Source: Dehalococcoidales bacterium
Lineage (GTDB): Bacteria; Chloroflexota; Dehalococcoidia; Dehalococcoidales; UBA5627
Direction: 5' to 3'
Length of the DNA stretch: 6,931 nucleotides
Assembly: GCA_028706995.1 (NCBI GenBank)
Contig: JAQTVR010000063.1
Location: 1 to 6,931 of the forward strand
The translations under genes were made by a program, and so were the position numbers. The notes below the pieces were generated by a model that saw only the letters and a list, made by a program, of their open reading frames with translations, was not told the DNA's origin and did no database searches. This document shows positions 1 through 6,162 of the stretch, piece after piece (positions within the stretch are counted from its first letter, which is position 1; every line of letters starts with the position of its first letter).

Positions 1-448
1 TGAAAAACAGGGAATAGTCACCAGGACACTATCAGCTATCGTTATCGAACAGGTCGCCGAACCTTATCTTATGAGACGTGCTATACGCCATCTTGAAAAA
101 GGCAGGGTAGTTATACTTGCCGGAGGGACCGGTAATCCCTATATGACCACCGATACCGCCGCCGCTTTAAGAGCTATAGAGATCGAAGCCGAAGTCCTGC
201 TAATGAGTAAAAACTGTGTCGACGGGGTTTATAGCGCCGACCCGCGCAAGGAACCAACCGCAAAAAAATTCGAGCATTTAACTTACCTGGATGTCCTCAA
301 TAAACGCTTACAGGTAATGGATTCTACCGCACTTTCACTATGCTTGGAAAACGGTTTGCCGATTATCGTTTTCGACCTTCAAGCCCCTAATAGCCTAGAA
401 CGGCTGGTAATGGGTGAACATATTGGTACTTTAATAAATGATGGGTAA
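1..448 (+). CDS. pyrH: UMP kinase (uridylate kinase), C-terminal part; 5' end outside window
   Basis: This gene is cut by the left edge. The frame is open from base 2 and gives 148 residues before TAA at 446-448, against about 240 for the whole enzyme. UMP kinase phosphorylates UMP to UDP with ATP in the cytoplasm, feeding all pyrimidine nucleotide synthesis. Family hallmarks seen are the segment EQVAEPYLMRRAIRHLEKG, the glycine-rich stretch AGGTGNPYMTTDTAAALRA, which forms part of the nucleotide sites, then KNCVDGVYSADPRK and MDSTALSLC near the C-terminus. This is the bacterial hexameric amino-acid-kinase fold type, not the eukaryotic UMP/CMP kinase. It leads directly into frr, whose preferred start lies 4 bases after the pyrH stop. 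The missing N-terminus prevents checking the first active-site lysine. Confidence 0.96.
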   Translation, partial: EKQGIVTRTLSAIVIEQVAEPYLMRRAIRHLEKGRVVILAGGTGNPYMTTDTAAALRAIEIEAEVLLMSKNCVDGVYSADPRKEPTAKKFEHLTYLDVLNKRLQVMDSTALSLCLENGLPIIVFDLQAPNSLERLVMGEHIGTLINDG

Positions 449-452
449 TGAT

Positions 453-1010
453 ATGATTGAAAAAATTTTACTCACGATGGACCAAAAAATGCAGGCTTCA
501 GTAGATGCGCTTAAGAGAGACCTTGTCGGCATTCGTACAGGTAGGGCTACTCCTGCAATGGTAGAACATGTCAAGGTAGAATATGCCGATACTATCATGC
601 CAATCAACCATATAGCCGGAATATCCACTTCCGGAGCCAACCTGCTGATAATCCAGCCCTGGGACCCGGGGTCTCTGAAAGCTATAGAAAAAGCCATACT
701 CAAATCTAACCTTGGATTGACCCCCAGCAATGATGGTGTCGTGATACGCCTGAACGTCCCCCCGTTATCCAATGAAAGACGTCAGGAGCTTATCAAGATA
801 GTCAAGGCAAGAGTCGAAGAGTGCAAGATCGTGATACGTAATATACGGCGCGACACGGCTGAAGAGTTTAAAAAACTGGAAAAGGATAAGGAAATCTCCC
901 AGGATGAACATAAACGCACACAGGATAAGATCCAGAGGCTCACCGATAGTTTTATAAACCTTGCCGATGATGCCCGGCAGGATAAAGAAAAAGATTTGAT
1001 GGAAGTCTAA
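453..1010 (+). CDS. frr: Ribosome recycling factor
   Basis: This cytoplasmic factor works with EF-G to split the post-termination ribosome from mRNA. Starting at ATG 453 it is 185 residues, the usual family length. The N-terminus, MIEKILLTMDQKMQASVDAL followed by KRDLVGIRTGRATPAMVEHV, matches the family's first helix and the conserved RTGRA(T/S)P motif. The second half has the conserved PPLSNERRQELIK and the basic RRD segment, then the long charged helix of domain I (KKLEKDKEISQDEHK). In-frame ATGs at 438 and 441 would overlap pyrH and add residues absent from typical members, so 453 is preferred. Only a weak purine stretch (GATGGG, 440-445) precedes it, so translation probably depends on ribosomes finishing pyrH. 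Confidence 0.96.
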   Translation: MIEKILLTMDQKMQASVDALKRDLVGIRTGRATPAMVEHVKVEYADTIMPINHIAGISTSGANLLIIQPWDPGSLKAIEKAILKSNLGLTPSNDGVVIRLNVPPLSNERRQELIKIVKARVEECKIVIRNIRRDTAEEFKKLEKDKEISQDEHKRTQDKIQRLTDSFINLADDARQDKEKDLMEV

Positions 1011-1013
1011 AAG

Positions 1014-1047
1014 ACTAAACTGCATTTCGAAATATTTTTAGTTTAGT
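1014..1047 (+). other. Stem-loop just after frr
   Basis: A perfect 8-bp inverted repeat, ACTAAACT (1014-1021) with AGTTTAGT (1040-1047), encloses an 18-base loop that itself contains the palindrome TTTCGAAA (1025-1032). It starts 4 bases after the frr stop. There is no U-run after it, so it does not look like a classical intrinsic terminator. It could protect or process the 3' end of the pyrH-frr message, or be a protein site just upstream of the -10 box at 1049. The pairing is seen directly; the role is inferred. Confidence 0.45.
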
Positions 1048-1054
1048 GTATAAT
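1026..1054 (+). promoter_or_regulatory. Putative promoter for uppS
   Basis: A consensus -10 hexamer, TATAAT, lies at 1049-1054 in the frr-uppS gap. A 17-base spacer puts the -35 region at TTCGAA (1026-1031), which is a poor match, so the promoter rests mainly on the -10 box. The transcript would start near 1060-1062, leaving a leader of about 58 bases before the uppS ATG. Confidence 0.45.
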
Positions 1055-1111
1055 ACCTCTATATTTCAGGCTGAGATTTAAGAAACCCGGCGATTATATA
1101 GAGGTATTTTA
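1049..1111 (+). promoter_or_regulatory. Long inverted repeat in uppS leader, covering its ribosome-binding site
   Basis: AATACCTCTATAT (1052-1064) is the exact reverse complement of ATATAGAGGTATT (1096-1108), a 13-bp perfect stem with a 31-base loop. Allowing one mismatch, pairing extends to 1049-1064 with 1096-1111 (15 of 16). The right arm contains GAGGT (1101-1105), the only good Shine-Dalgarno candidate for uppS, 13 bases before the ATG at 1119. In RNA carrying both arms that site would be buried. The right arm runs into TTTTATTTA, so weak attenuation is another option, but the stem is AT-rich and the loop large. Confidence 0.6.
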
Positions 1112-1118
1112 TTTACCA

Positions 1119-1820
1119 ATGATAAAAAAGATTGCGCCACTCCCCAAACACATAGCCTTGATAATGGATGGAAACGGCAGATGGGCTAAACAGCGCAACC
1201 TGCCCAGGCTTGCCGGACATCGTGCCGGCATGAGTACTACCCGTTCTCTCGTTAAGACCATCGGTAAATACGGCATTAAATTCGTTACCCTGTATACTTT
1301 TTCTACTGAAAACTGGAACCGCCCTAAAGACGAAGTCAACGGTATACTGGGTATACTGGGCAGATCGATAGACAAAGAAGCTCCGAAATTGCATGAAAAC
1401 GGAGTAAAAATACACCACATAGGGCATCTGGAAAGATTACCGGAGAATCTCAGGGTTTCGATAGAAAATGCGATAGAACTTACCAAAAATAACACTGAAA
1501 TGACCTTGAGCCTCGCTTTCGATTACGGCGGGCGTACGGAGATACTGGATGCAGTGCGCAGTATTATCACCGATAGGATCGAAGCCAAAGATATAGATGA
1601 GAATTTATTCAATAATTATCTTTATACAGTCGACTTACCTGAAGTAGATCTAGTTGTACGCACCGGCGGTGACTTGCGCATAAGTAATTTTCTTTTATGG
1701 CAATCGGCATACAGCGAATTCTACTTTACCGATGTGCTGTGGCCTGATTTCAACGCTAAGGAAATAGAAAAAGCCCTTATATCATACAGCCAACGGCAAA
1801 GGCGTTTCGGCGGTTTGTAA
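1119..1820 (+). CDS. uppS: Undecaprenyl-diphosphate synthase (cis-prenyltransferase)
   Basis: The enzyme adds isopentenyl diphosphate units in cis to farnesyl diphosphate to make the C55 carrier lipid used for cell-envelope glycans. It is soluble or loosely membrane-bound. The 233-residue protein has all cis-prenyltransferase blocks: HIALIMDGNGRWA at 11-23 with catalytic Asp17 and the phosphate-binding GNGR, then GHRAG, TLYTFSTENWNR, and RTGGDLRISNFLLWQ (from Arg181), where Arg181, Arg187, Ser189 and Glu200 match the diphosphate and metal-binding residues of the E. coli enzyme. It ends RRFGGL, typical of the family. The first conserved block lies ten residues from ATG 1119, which fixes the start. 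One small oddity is Asp185, where glutamate is usual. Its stop is one base from the cdsA start, so the two are probably translated together. Confidence 0.96.
   Translation: MIKKIAPLPKHIALIMDGNGRWAKQRNLPRLAGHRAGMSTTRSLVKTIGKYGIKFVTLYTFSTENWNRPKDEVNGILGILGRSIDKEAPKLHENGVKIHHIGHLERLPENLRVSIENAIELTKNNTEMTLSLAFDYGGRTEILDAVRSIITDRIEAKDIDENLFNNYLYTVDLPEVDLVVRTGGDLRISNFLLWQSAYSEFYFTDVLWPDFNAKEIEKALISYSQRQRRFGGL
1341..1358 (+). repeat. 9-base tandem duplication inside uppS
   Basis: GGTATACTG occurs twice back to back (1341-1349 and 1350-1358) and encodes Gly-Ile-Leu twice, in frame. The protein length and flanking motifs are normal, so it does not damage the gene. It may be a small slippage duplication or chance. 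Confidence 0.6.
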
Positions 1821-1821
1821 T

Positions 1822-2634
1822 ATGTTAAAGAAGAGAATTATAACCGCTTTCTGCCTGTTGCTGGTACTTGTAGCCGCTATCTGGTTCGACCAGCCGCTGC
1901 CATGGCTGACAATCTTTATTGCTGTCTGGGGAGGGCTTGCGGCACTGGAATTTTATAAAATTGTCTCTACGTCCAATCCGAAAATCGTGCCGCTTACAGC
2001 ATTCGGTATTATCTGGACAATATTGTTTATAGTCAGCCCTCACTTCGACTATGCTTACATCATACCCATACTCTTAACTGGCACAATAGTAATACCCCCT
2101 ATCTGGCTCTTATTGCGGCAGCATAAGGAGGATGCCTTCTTAAGCTGGGTATGGACTCTAACCGGCATTCTCTACATCGGCTGGCTTTTGAGCTATTTTG
2201 TAGCCCTGCGACTGGACTTCGGACGCGAATGGGTATTATATGCCTGCTTTGTTACCTTTGCCTCGGATACTTTTGCATTCTTCATAGGTAAAACCTGGGG
2301 GAAACACCCGTTGTCCCCCACTATCAGCCCCAGAAAGACACAGGAAGGGGCCGCCGGTGGAATTTTCGGGGCTATCGTAATAAGCCTACTGATAGTCTGG
2401 CTATCCGATATCCCCATAAACTACGGTTATGCCATAATACTGGCAATTGTAGTCAGCATCTTCGCACAGGTCGGTGACTTGTTCGAATCGCTTTTTAAAC
2501 GCAATATGGGAATAAAAGACTCCGGTAATTCCCTGCCGGGGCATGGCGGTTTCCTCGACCGCATCGACAGCCTGGTATTTGCCGGCGTTATCGTCTATTA
2601 TTATGTAATATTGTTTGGCTTACCCGCCGAATAA
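1822..2634 (+). CDS. cdsA: Phosphatidate cytidylyltransferase (CDP-diacylglycerol synthase)
   Basis: This integral membrane enzyme joins CTP and phosphatidate to give CDP-diacylglycerol, the precursor of bacterial phospholipids. The protein has 270 residues and about eight hydrophobic segments, the first at roughly 7-22 and 26-48. Near the C-terminus (about 223-249) is the complete CDP-diglyceride synthase signature: SLFKRNMGIKDSG, followed by LPGHGGFLDRID, with the Lys-Asp and the His-Gly-Gly...Asp-Arg...Asp that bind metal and CTP. The earlier polar stretch SDTFAFFIGKTWGKHPLSP and the SPRKTQEG motif are also typical. ATG 1822 follows the uppS stop by one base, with only a weak GGCGG (1809-1813) upstream, so translational coupling to uppS is likely. 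Length and motifs are normal. Confidence 0.96.
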   Translation: MLKKRIITAFCLLLVLVAAIWFDQPLPWLTIFIAVWGGLAALEFYKIVSTSNPKIVPLTAFGIIWTILFIVSPHFDYAYIIPILLTGTIVIPPIWLLLRQHKEDAFLSWVWTLTGILYIGWLLSYFVALRLDFGREWVLYACFVTFASDTFAFFIGKTWGKHPLSPTISPRKTQEGAAGGIFGAIVISLLIVWLSDIPINYGYAIILAIVVSIFAQVGDLFESLFKRNMGIKDSGNSLPGHGGFLDRIDSLVFAGVIVYYYVILFGLPAE

Positions 2635-2698
2635 TACCTCATTTCAATACTAAACCTTCCCCTCTATTTTTTTAATAGCCTCTACCCCGTAATTGTTG

Positions 2699-2713
2699 TA
2701 TGATATTAATAAT
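2699..2713 (+). promoter_or_regulatory. Possible leaderless promoter for dxr
   Basis: TATGAT (2699-2704), one base from the -10 consensus, ends nine bases before the dxr ATG at 2714, so transcription would begin at about 2711-2714, at or almost at the start codon. No recognisable -35 hexamer is placed upstream. The rest of the cdsA-dxr gap (2635-2698) is pyrimidine-rich, has a T7 run (2667-2673) without a GC-rich hairpin, and shows no Shine-Dalgarno sequence. The motif is visible; promoter activity is inferred. Confidence 0.35.
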
Positions 2714-3850
2714 ATGGGCGATTCAATAAAAAGACTGGCGGTTCTTGGCTCTACCGGTTCTATCGGGAAGCAGACTCTCGATGTCGTTCGCTCCCTTCCC
2801 GATAGATTCAAGATAACGGGCTTAGCAGCCGGTAATAATATCCAGTTGCTTAATAAGCAGATTGAAGAGTTCAAGCCTGAATATATTTATTATTGTGGCG
2901 CAGACAAAACAAAATATAAAAATCAACGTTTTATTAATATGGAAGAAATGGTTTCATTGTCTGATGTCGATATCGTTGTCGTCGCCACACCCGGAGGATC
3001 CGGTTTAAGCCCAACGCTGGCTGCCGTAAAAGCCGGTAAAAAAGTTGCCCTATCTAATAAAGAATCACTGGTGTCTGCCGGTAAAATTATCATGGAGGAA
3101 GCTGCCTTAAATAACGCTACGATTATACCTGTGGATAGCGAACACAGCGCTATATGGCAATGTTTCGAGGGCGAAAGTAAAAAGTGCGCCCGGATTATCC
3201 TGACCGCTTCGGGCGGTCCATTTCGCGGCTATCTAAAAAGTCGGCTTGATGAAGTTACGCCGGAGCAGGCTCTGAAGCACCCTTCGTGGAAGATGGGGAG
3301 AAAGGTTACCATCGATTCGGCGACGCTTCTAAATAAAGGTCTTGAGGTTATCGAAGCGCACTGGCTGTTCGGTATGCCATATGAAAATATAAGAGTGATA
3401 ATTCATCCGCAGAGCATAATTCATTCTATGATCGAGTTTCCCGATGGTTCGATTAAAGCTCAGCTAGGCTACCCTGATATGCGCCTGCCCATCCAGTATG
3501 CGCTTACCTATCCCGAACGTATCGATAACCAGGAGATTCCACGGCTCGACTGGAATGCACTGGTAAAGCTGGATTTCGAACAACCGGACTTAGACACATT
3601 CCCCTGCCTCAGGCTGGCAATAGAAGCCGGAAAAGAGGGAGGAACAGCCCCGGTAGCGCTGTGTGCCGCTGATGAAGTGGCTGTGGAGTTATTCCTTTCC
3701 CATCGAATTAAATTCAACAGTATCGCCAAACTAATAGAAAAGGTGCTGAAACAGCACCGGAATATAAAACAACCTACACTGGAAGATATTTACAGTGTAG
3801 GTTCATGGGCAAGGGTCCAAGCCCTCGAACTGGCTACGGGAGTCAATTAA
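2714..3850 (+). CDS. dxr: 1-deoxy-D-xylulose 5-phosphate reductoisomerase
   Basis: Dxr rearranges and reduces 1-deoxy-D-xylulose 5-phosphate to 2-C-methyl-D-erythritol 4-phosphate with NADPH, the committed step of the MEP isoprenoid pathway; it is the target of fosmidomycin. Starting at ATG 2714 the protein has 378 residues, within the usual range. The NADPH loop GSTGSIG is at 12-18. NKESLVSAG follows, then VDSEHSAIWQ with metal ligands Asp141 and Glu143, LTASGGPFRG, HPSWKMGRKVTIDSATLLNK with Glu211 a few residues on as third ligand, and IHPQSIIHSMIEFPDGS. TTG codons at 2693 and 2696 would give a longer N-terminus, but the conserved block starts eight residues after ATG 2714. No Shine-Dalgarno sequence precedes any of these starts. 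rseP begins 3 bases after the stop codon. Confidence 0.95.
   Translation: MGDSIKRLAVLGSTGSIGKQTLDVVRSLPDRFKITGLAAGNNIQLLNKQIEEFKPEYIYYCGADKTKYKNQRFINMEEMVSLSDVDIVVVATPGGSGLSPTLAAVKAGKKVALSNKESLVSAGKIIMEEAALNNATIIPVDSEHSAIWQCFEGESKKCARIILTASGGPFRGYLKSRLDEVTPEQALKHPSWKMGRKVTIDSATLLNKGLEVIEAHWLFGMPYENIRVIIHPQSIIHSMIEFPDGSIKAQLGYPDMRLPIQYALTYPERIDNQEIPRLDWNALVKLDFEQPDLDTFPCLRLAIEAGKEGGTAPVALCAADEVAVELFLSHRIKFNSIAKLIEKVLKQHRNIKQPTLEDIYSVGSWARVQALELATGVN
3742..3758 (+). other. Short perfect hairpin inside the 3' end of dxr
   Basis: GGTGCTG (3742-3748) and CAGCACC (3752-3758) form a perfect 7-bp GC-rich stem with a three-base AAA loop, within codons for the last 40 or so residues of Dxr. No T-run follows, so it is not an ordinary terminator. 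It is followed 12 bases later by a second perfect stem. Confidence 0.55.
3771..3803 (+). other. 11-bp perfect hairpin inside the 3' end of dxr
   Basis: AACCTACACTG (3771-3781) is the exact reverse complement of CAGTGTAGGTT (3793-3803), separated by 11 bases. It lies in the codons just before the last 16 residues of Dxr, about 50 bases upstream of the rseP start. Together with the stem at 3742-3758 it makes a pair of strong RNA structures near the dxr-rseP junction. No U-tract follows. Confidence 0.6.
3838..3842 (+). promoter_or_regulatory. Ribosome-binding site deciding the rseP start
   Basis: GGGAG lies within the last codons of dxr, ten bases before ATG 3853. It supports 3853 over the in-frame ATG at 3805, which is deep inside dxr. 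Confidence 0.5.
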
Positions 3851-3852
3851 GA

Positions 3853-5103
3853 ATGAATGTATTAATCGCTATCTTTGCTCTATTTTTGGTTGTGGCAATT
3901 GCCGTGTTCTTATACAGGCTCAAACTCTTTAACAGGGACAAAACGCTGGAAACAATTACAATAATTGCTGTCCTTGTTTTTTTCCTGCTTATGGCTATTG
4001 CTGTTATAGTAGCCGAATTAAATGTTTTCGTTAATTTTATCATCCCGGGTATTAACGTTATAATCACAATATTGTCTTTTTCCCTGGTCCTGGCAATTGT
4101 GGTCATTGCTCACGAACTGGGGCATTTTGCCACTGCCAAAGCCTTTGGGGTAAAAGTCGAAGAATTTGGAATAGGCTATCCACCAAGAATACTGGCTATC
4201 AAACACGGTGAGACCGAATATTCATTAAACTTGGTCCCGCTGGGCGGATTTACCAAGATGGCAGGAGAAGAAGACCCCCAGATAGAAAGAAGCCTTGCCA
4301 GCAAGAGCGCCGGTAAAAGATTACTGGTGCTGAGCGCCGGCTCGATAATGAACTTCATATTACCTTTCCTGTTACTGGCTATTGCATTGATGTTACCTCA
4401 TGAAACCGTAACCGGTAATGTAACCGTTGCCGAAATAGTAGCTAATTCTCCGGCGGAAGCAGCCAACATTCAGGCTGGAGATACAATCCTCGAAATGAAC
4501 GGGAAAGCAATACGGAATACCGGGGATGTCCCCCGTTATGTATTGATGTACCTGGGAAATGAAATCCCTATATTGATAAAGCACAGCGATGGCACGACCG
4601 AAGAAGTGATGGTAACGCCCAGGTGGAACCCTCCTGAAGGTGAAGGCTCTGTCGGTTTTTCTCTAAGAACAGAGAATGCCGTTGTAGAGACCCAGAGTGA
4701 TAATTTATGGGTAGCCATCAAGAATGGAACAACAGCAGCATTTGAAACAATGCTATTATTTAAAAACGGGATTCTTAGCCTGTTTATCTGCACCGGTTCT
4801 GTCGGTGAACTGGTAGGGCCTGTCGGCATTGCTCAGCTTACCGGAGAAATAGCCCGGGCAGGGATAAGCCCGCTTTTACAGTGGACGGCCTTTTTCAGTC
4901 TTAACCTGGCCGTAATAAACCTCCTACCGCTGCCGGCTCTCGATGGAGGCGGAATCGTTTTTGTGTTACTAGAATGGATCCGCGGCGGTAAAAAAGCGTC
5001 CCCGCAAACCGAGGGTAAGGTGCATTTTATCGGTTTTGCTCTATTAATTATGCTTATGATAGTCATTACCTTCCAGGATATTGCCCGTATAATAGGTGAA
5101 TAA
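3853..5103 (+). CDS. rseP: Site-2-type intramembrane zinc metalloprotease with N-terminal membrane extension
   Basis: RseP-family proteases cut transmembrane substrates within the bilayer, for example anti-sigma factors or leftover signal peptides. The 416-residue protein shows the zinc site HELGH (His87, Glu88, His91), NLVPLGGFTKM, one PDZ-like domain at about 190-260 (EIVANSPAEAANIQAGD), and the third zinc ligand in NLLPLPALDGG (Asp364), followed by a family-typical VHFIGFALL segment. Typical members have HExxH near residue 20. Here about 65 extra residues precede it, with two added hydrophobic segments (about 2-21 and 34-56) separated by a basic loop. ATG 3853 is favoured by GGGAG upstream and position after the dxr stop. 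A TTG at 4074 would give a standard-length protein but has no ribosome-binding site. The substrate cannot be read from the sequence. Confidence 0.93.
   Translation: MNVLIAIFALFLVVAIAVFLYRLKLFNRDKTLETITIIAVLVFFLLMAIAVIVAELNVFVNFIIPGINVIITILSFSLVLAIVVIAHELGHFATAKAFGVKVEEFGIGYPPRILAIKHGETEYSLNLVPLGGFTKMAGEEDPQIERSLASKSAGKRLLVLSAGSIMNFILPFLLLAIALMLPHETVTGNVTVAEIVANSPAEAANIQAGDTILEMNGKAIRNTGDVPRYVLMYLGNEIPILIKHSDGTTEEVMVTPRWNPPEGEGSVGFSLRTENAVVETQSDNLWVAIKNGTTAAFETMLLFKNGILSLFICTGSVGELVGPVGIAQLTGEIARAGISPLLQWTAFFSLNLAVINLLPLPALDGGGIVFVLLEWIRGGKKASPQTEGKVHFIGFALLIMLMIVITFQDIARIIGE
5094..5099 (+). promoter_or_regulatory. Ribosome-binding site of ispG
   Basis: AGGTGA overlaps the last codons of rseP and lies ten bases before ATG 5110. 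The second ATG at 5116 would be 16 bases away, so 5110 is preferred. Confidence 0.5.
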
Positions 5104-5109
5104 GAATTT

Positions 5110-6162
5110 ATGACAATGAATAAGCGCAGAGTTTCAAAAGCCATAAAGGTCGGGGATGTAACCATCGGCGGTAATGCCCCAATTATAGTTCAATCTATGA
5201 CAAAGACGGATACAAGAGATATATCTGCTACCATCAGGCAGATTAAAGAGCTCGAAGAGTGCGGCTGTGAGATAATCCGCTCCGCTGTTCCCGATATGGA
5301 AGCCGCCCAGGCTCTTGCCTCGATTAAAAAGGGTATAAAAATACCGCTTATTGCCGATATTCACTTCGATTACAAACTGGCTCTGGCGGCAATTAAATCA
5401 GGAGTAGATGGATTAAGACTGAACCCGGGGAACATCAGTGAGCCGGATAAGGTCTCCGCCGTTGTCAGCGCAGCCAAAGAAAGACAGATCCCCATCCGTA
5501 TCGGTGTCAATGCCGGCAGCCTGCCGCAAGAGCTCGACCCTGATTTGACCACTGCTCAAAAGATGGTCGCCGCAGCTATGGGATATATAAAACTGCTTGA
5601 GGATTTGGATTTTGGCTTGATCAAGGTTTCGCTTAAGGCTTTCGATGTGCCGACAACCATTGAAGCCTATAGAGATATAGCTGATAAAATACCCTATCCG
5701 CTTCACATCGGCATCACCGAATCGGGGCCTCTAAGAAGCGGTATTATCCGCAGCGTTGCCGGTATCAGCCCGCTGTTATATATGGGCATAGGGGATACGA
5801 TACGTGTATCGCTCTCCACCAACCCAGTTGAAGAAGTTATTACCGCCTACGAGATATTAAAGAGTCTGGACCTACGCCAGCGCAGCCCGGTGCTTGTCAG
5901 TTGTCCTACCTGCGGACGCACCGAGGTTAATTTGATAGAGATAGTCAAAGAAATCGAAGAAAGATTGATGAAGATAAATAAACCCATAAGGGTTGCCATT
6001 ATGGGATGCGTTGTCAATGGCCCCGGCGAAGCTAAAGATGCCGATATCGGTATCGCCTGCGGTAAAGGCAAAGGAATTTTATTCAAAAAAGGCGAAAAGG
6101 TTGGCGTTGTGGACGAAAAAGACTTTGTGGAAGTTCTGATGCAAGAGGTTGAAAAGTTTTAG
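5110..6162 (+). CDS. ispG: 4-hydroxy-3-methylbut-2-enyl diphosphate synthase (flavodoxin/ferredoxin type), GcpE
   Basis: IspG is a cytoplasmic [4Fe-4S] enzyme that reductively opens 2-C-methyl-D-erythritol 2,4-cyclodiphosphate to 4-hydroxy-3-methylbut-2-enyl diphosphate, the penultimate MEP step. The 350-residue protein is the short bacterial form with a TIM-barrel followed by a cluster domain, without the insert of plant enzymes. Seen are QSMTKTDTRD, ADIHFDYKLAL, GLRLNPGNI, IRIGVNAGSL, and then the cluster ligands in SCPTCGRTEVN (Cys265, Cys268) and MGCVVNGPGEA (Cys300, with Glu307 as the fourth ligand). Spacing matches the family. It begins 6 bases after the rseP stop, and with dxr upstream makes a partial MEP operon; dxs, ispD, ispE, ispF and ispH are not in this window. 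Confidence 0.97.
   Translation: MTMNKRRVSKAIKVGDVTIGGNAPIIVQSMTKTDTRDISATIRQIKELEECGCEIIRSAVPDMEAAQALASIKKGIKIPLIADIHFDYKLALAAIKSGVDGLRLNPGNISEPDKVSAVVSAAKERQIPIRIGVNAGSLPQELDPDLTTAQKMVAAAMGYIKLLEDLDFGLIKVSLKAFDVPTTIEAYRDIADKIPYPLHIGITESGPLRSGIIRSVAGISPLLYMGIGDTIRVSLSTNPVEEVITAYEILKSLDLRQRSPVLVSCPTCGRTEVNLIEIVKEIEERLMKINKPIRVAIMGCVVNGPGEAKDADIGIACGKGKGILFKKGEKVGVVDEKDFVEVLMQEVEKF

Noticed and set aside
438..452. Longer frr start at ATG 438 or 441
   Set aside because: It would add MMGND before the conserved first helix; ATG 453 gives the standard 185 residues.
1067..1090. Possible TPP riboswitch: GGCTGAGA followed by ACCC in the uppS leader
   Set aside because: Only this fragment of the thi-box is present. 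The preceding GGGGTGC-like arm and the following CTGATCTGG-like part are missing, the loop is only 31 bases, and uppS has no direct thiamine link.
1109..1495. Overlapping - strand open frames opposite uppS, and similar ones opposite the other genes
   Set aside because: They are antisense shadows of strongly conserved genes and show no protein-family features.
2664..2673. T-rich run after cdsA as an intrinsic terminator
   Set aside because: No GC-rich stem precedes it on the + strand, so only a bare T-run is present.
2693..2713. dxr start at TTG 2693
   Set aside because: There is no ribosome-binding site, and the extra seven residues are absent from the usual Dxr N-terminus; ATG 2714 fits better.
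3805..3852. Longer rseP start at ATG 3805, overlapping dxr by 46 bases
   Set aside because: The added residues are polar dxr out-of-frame sequence with no family likeness, and GGGAG sits correctly for ATG 3853.
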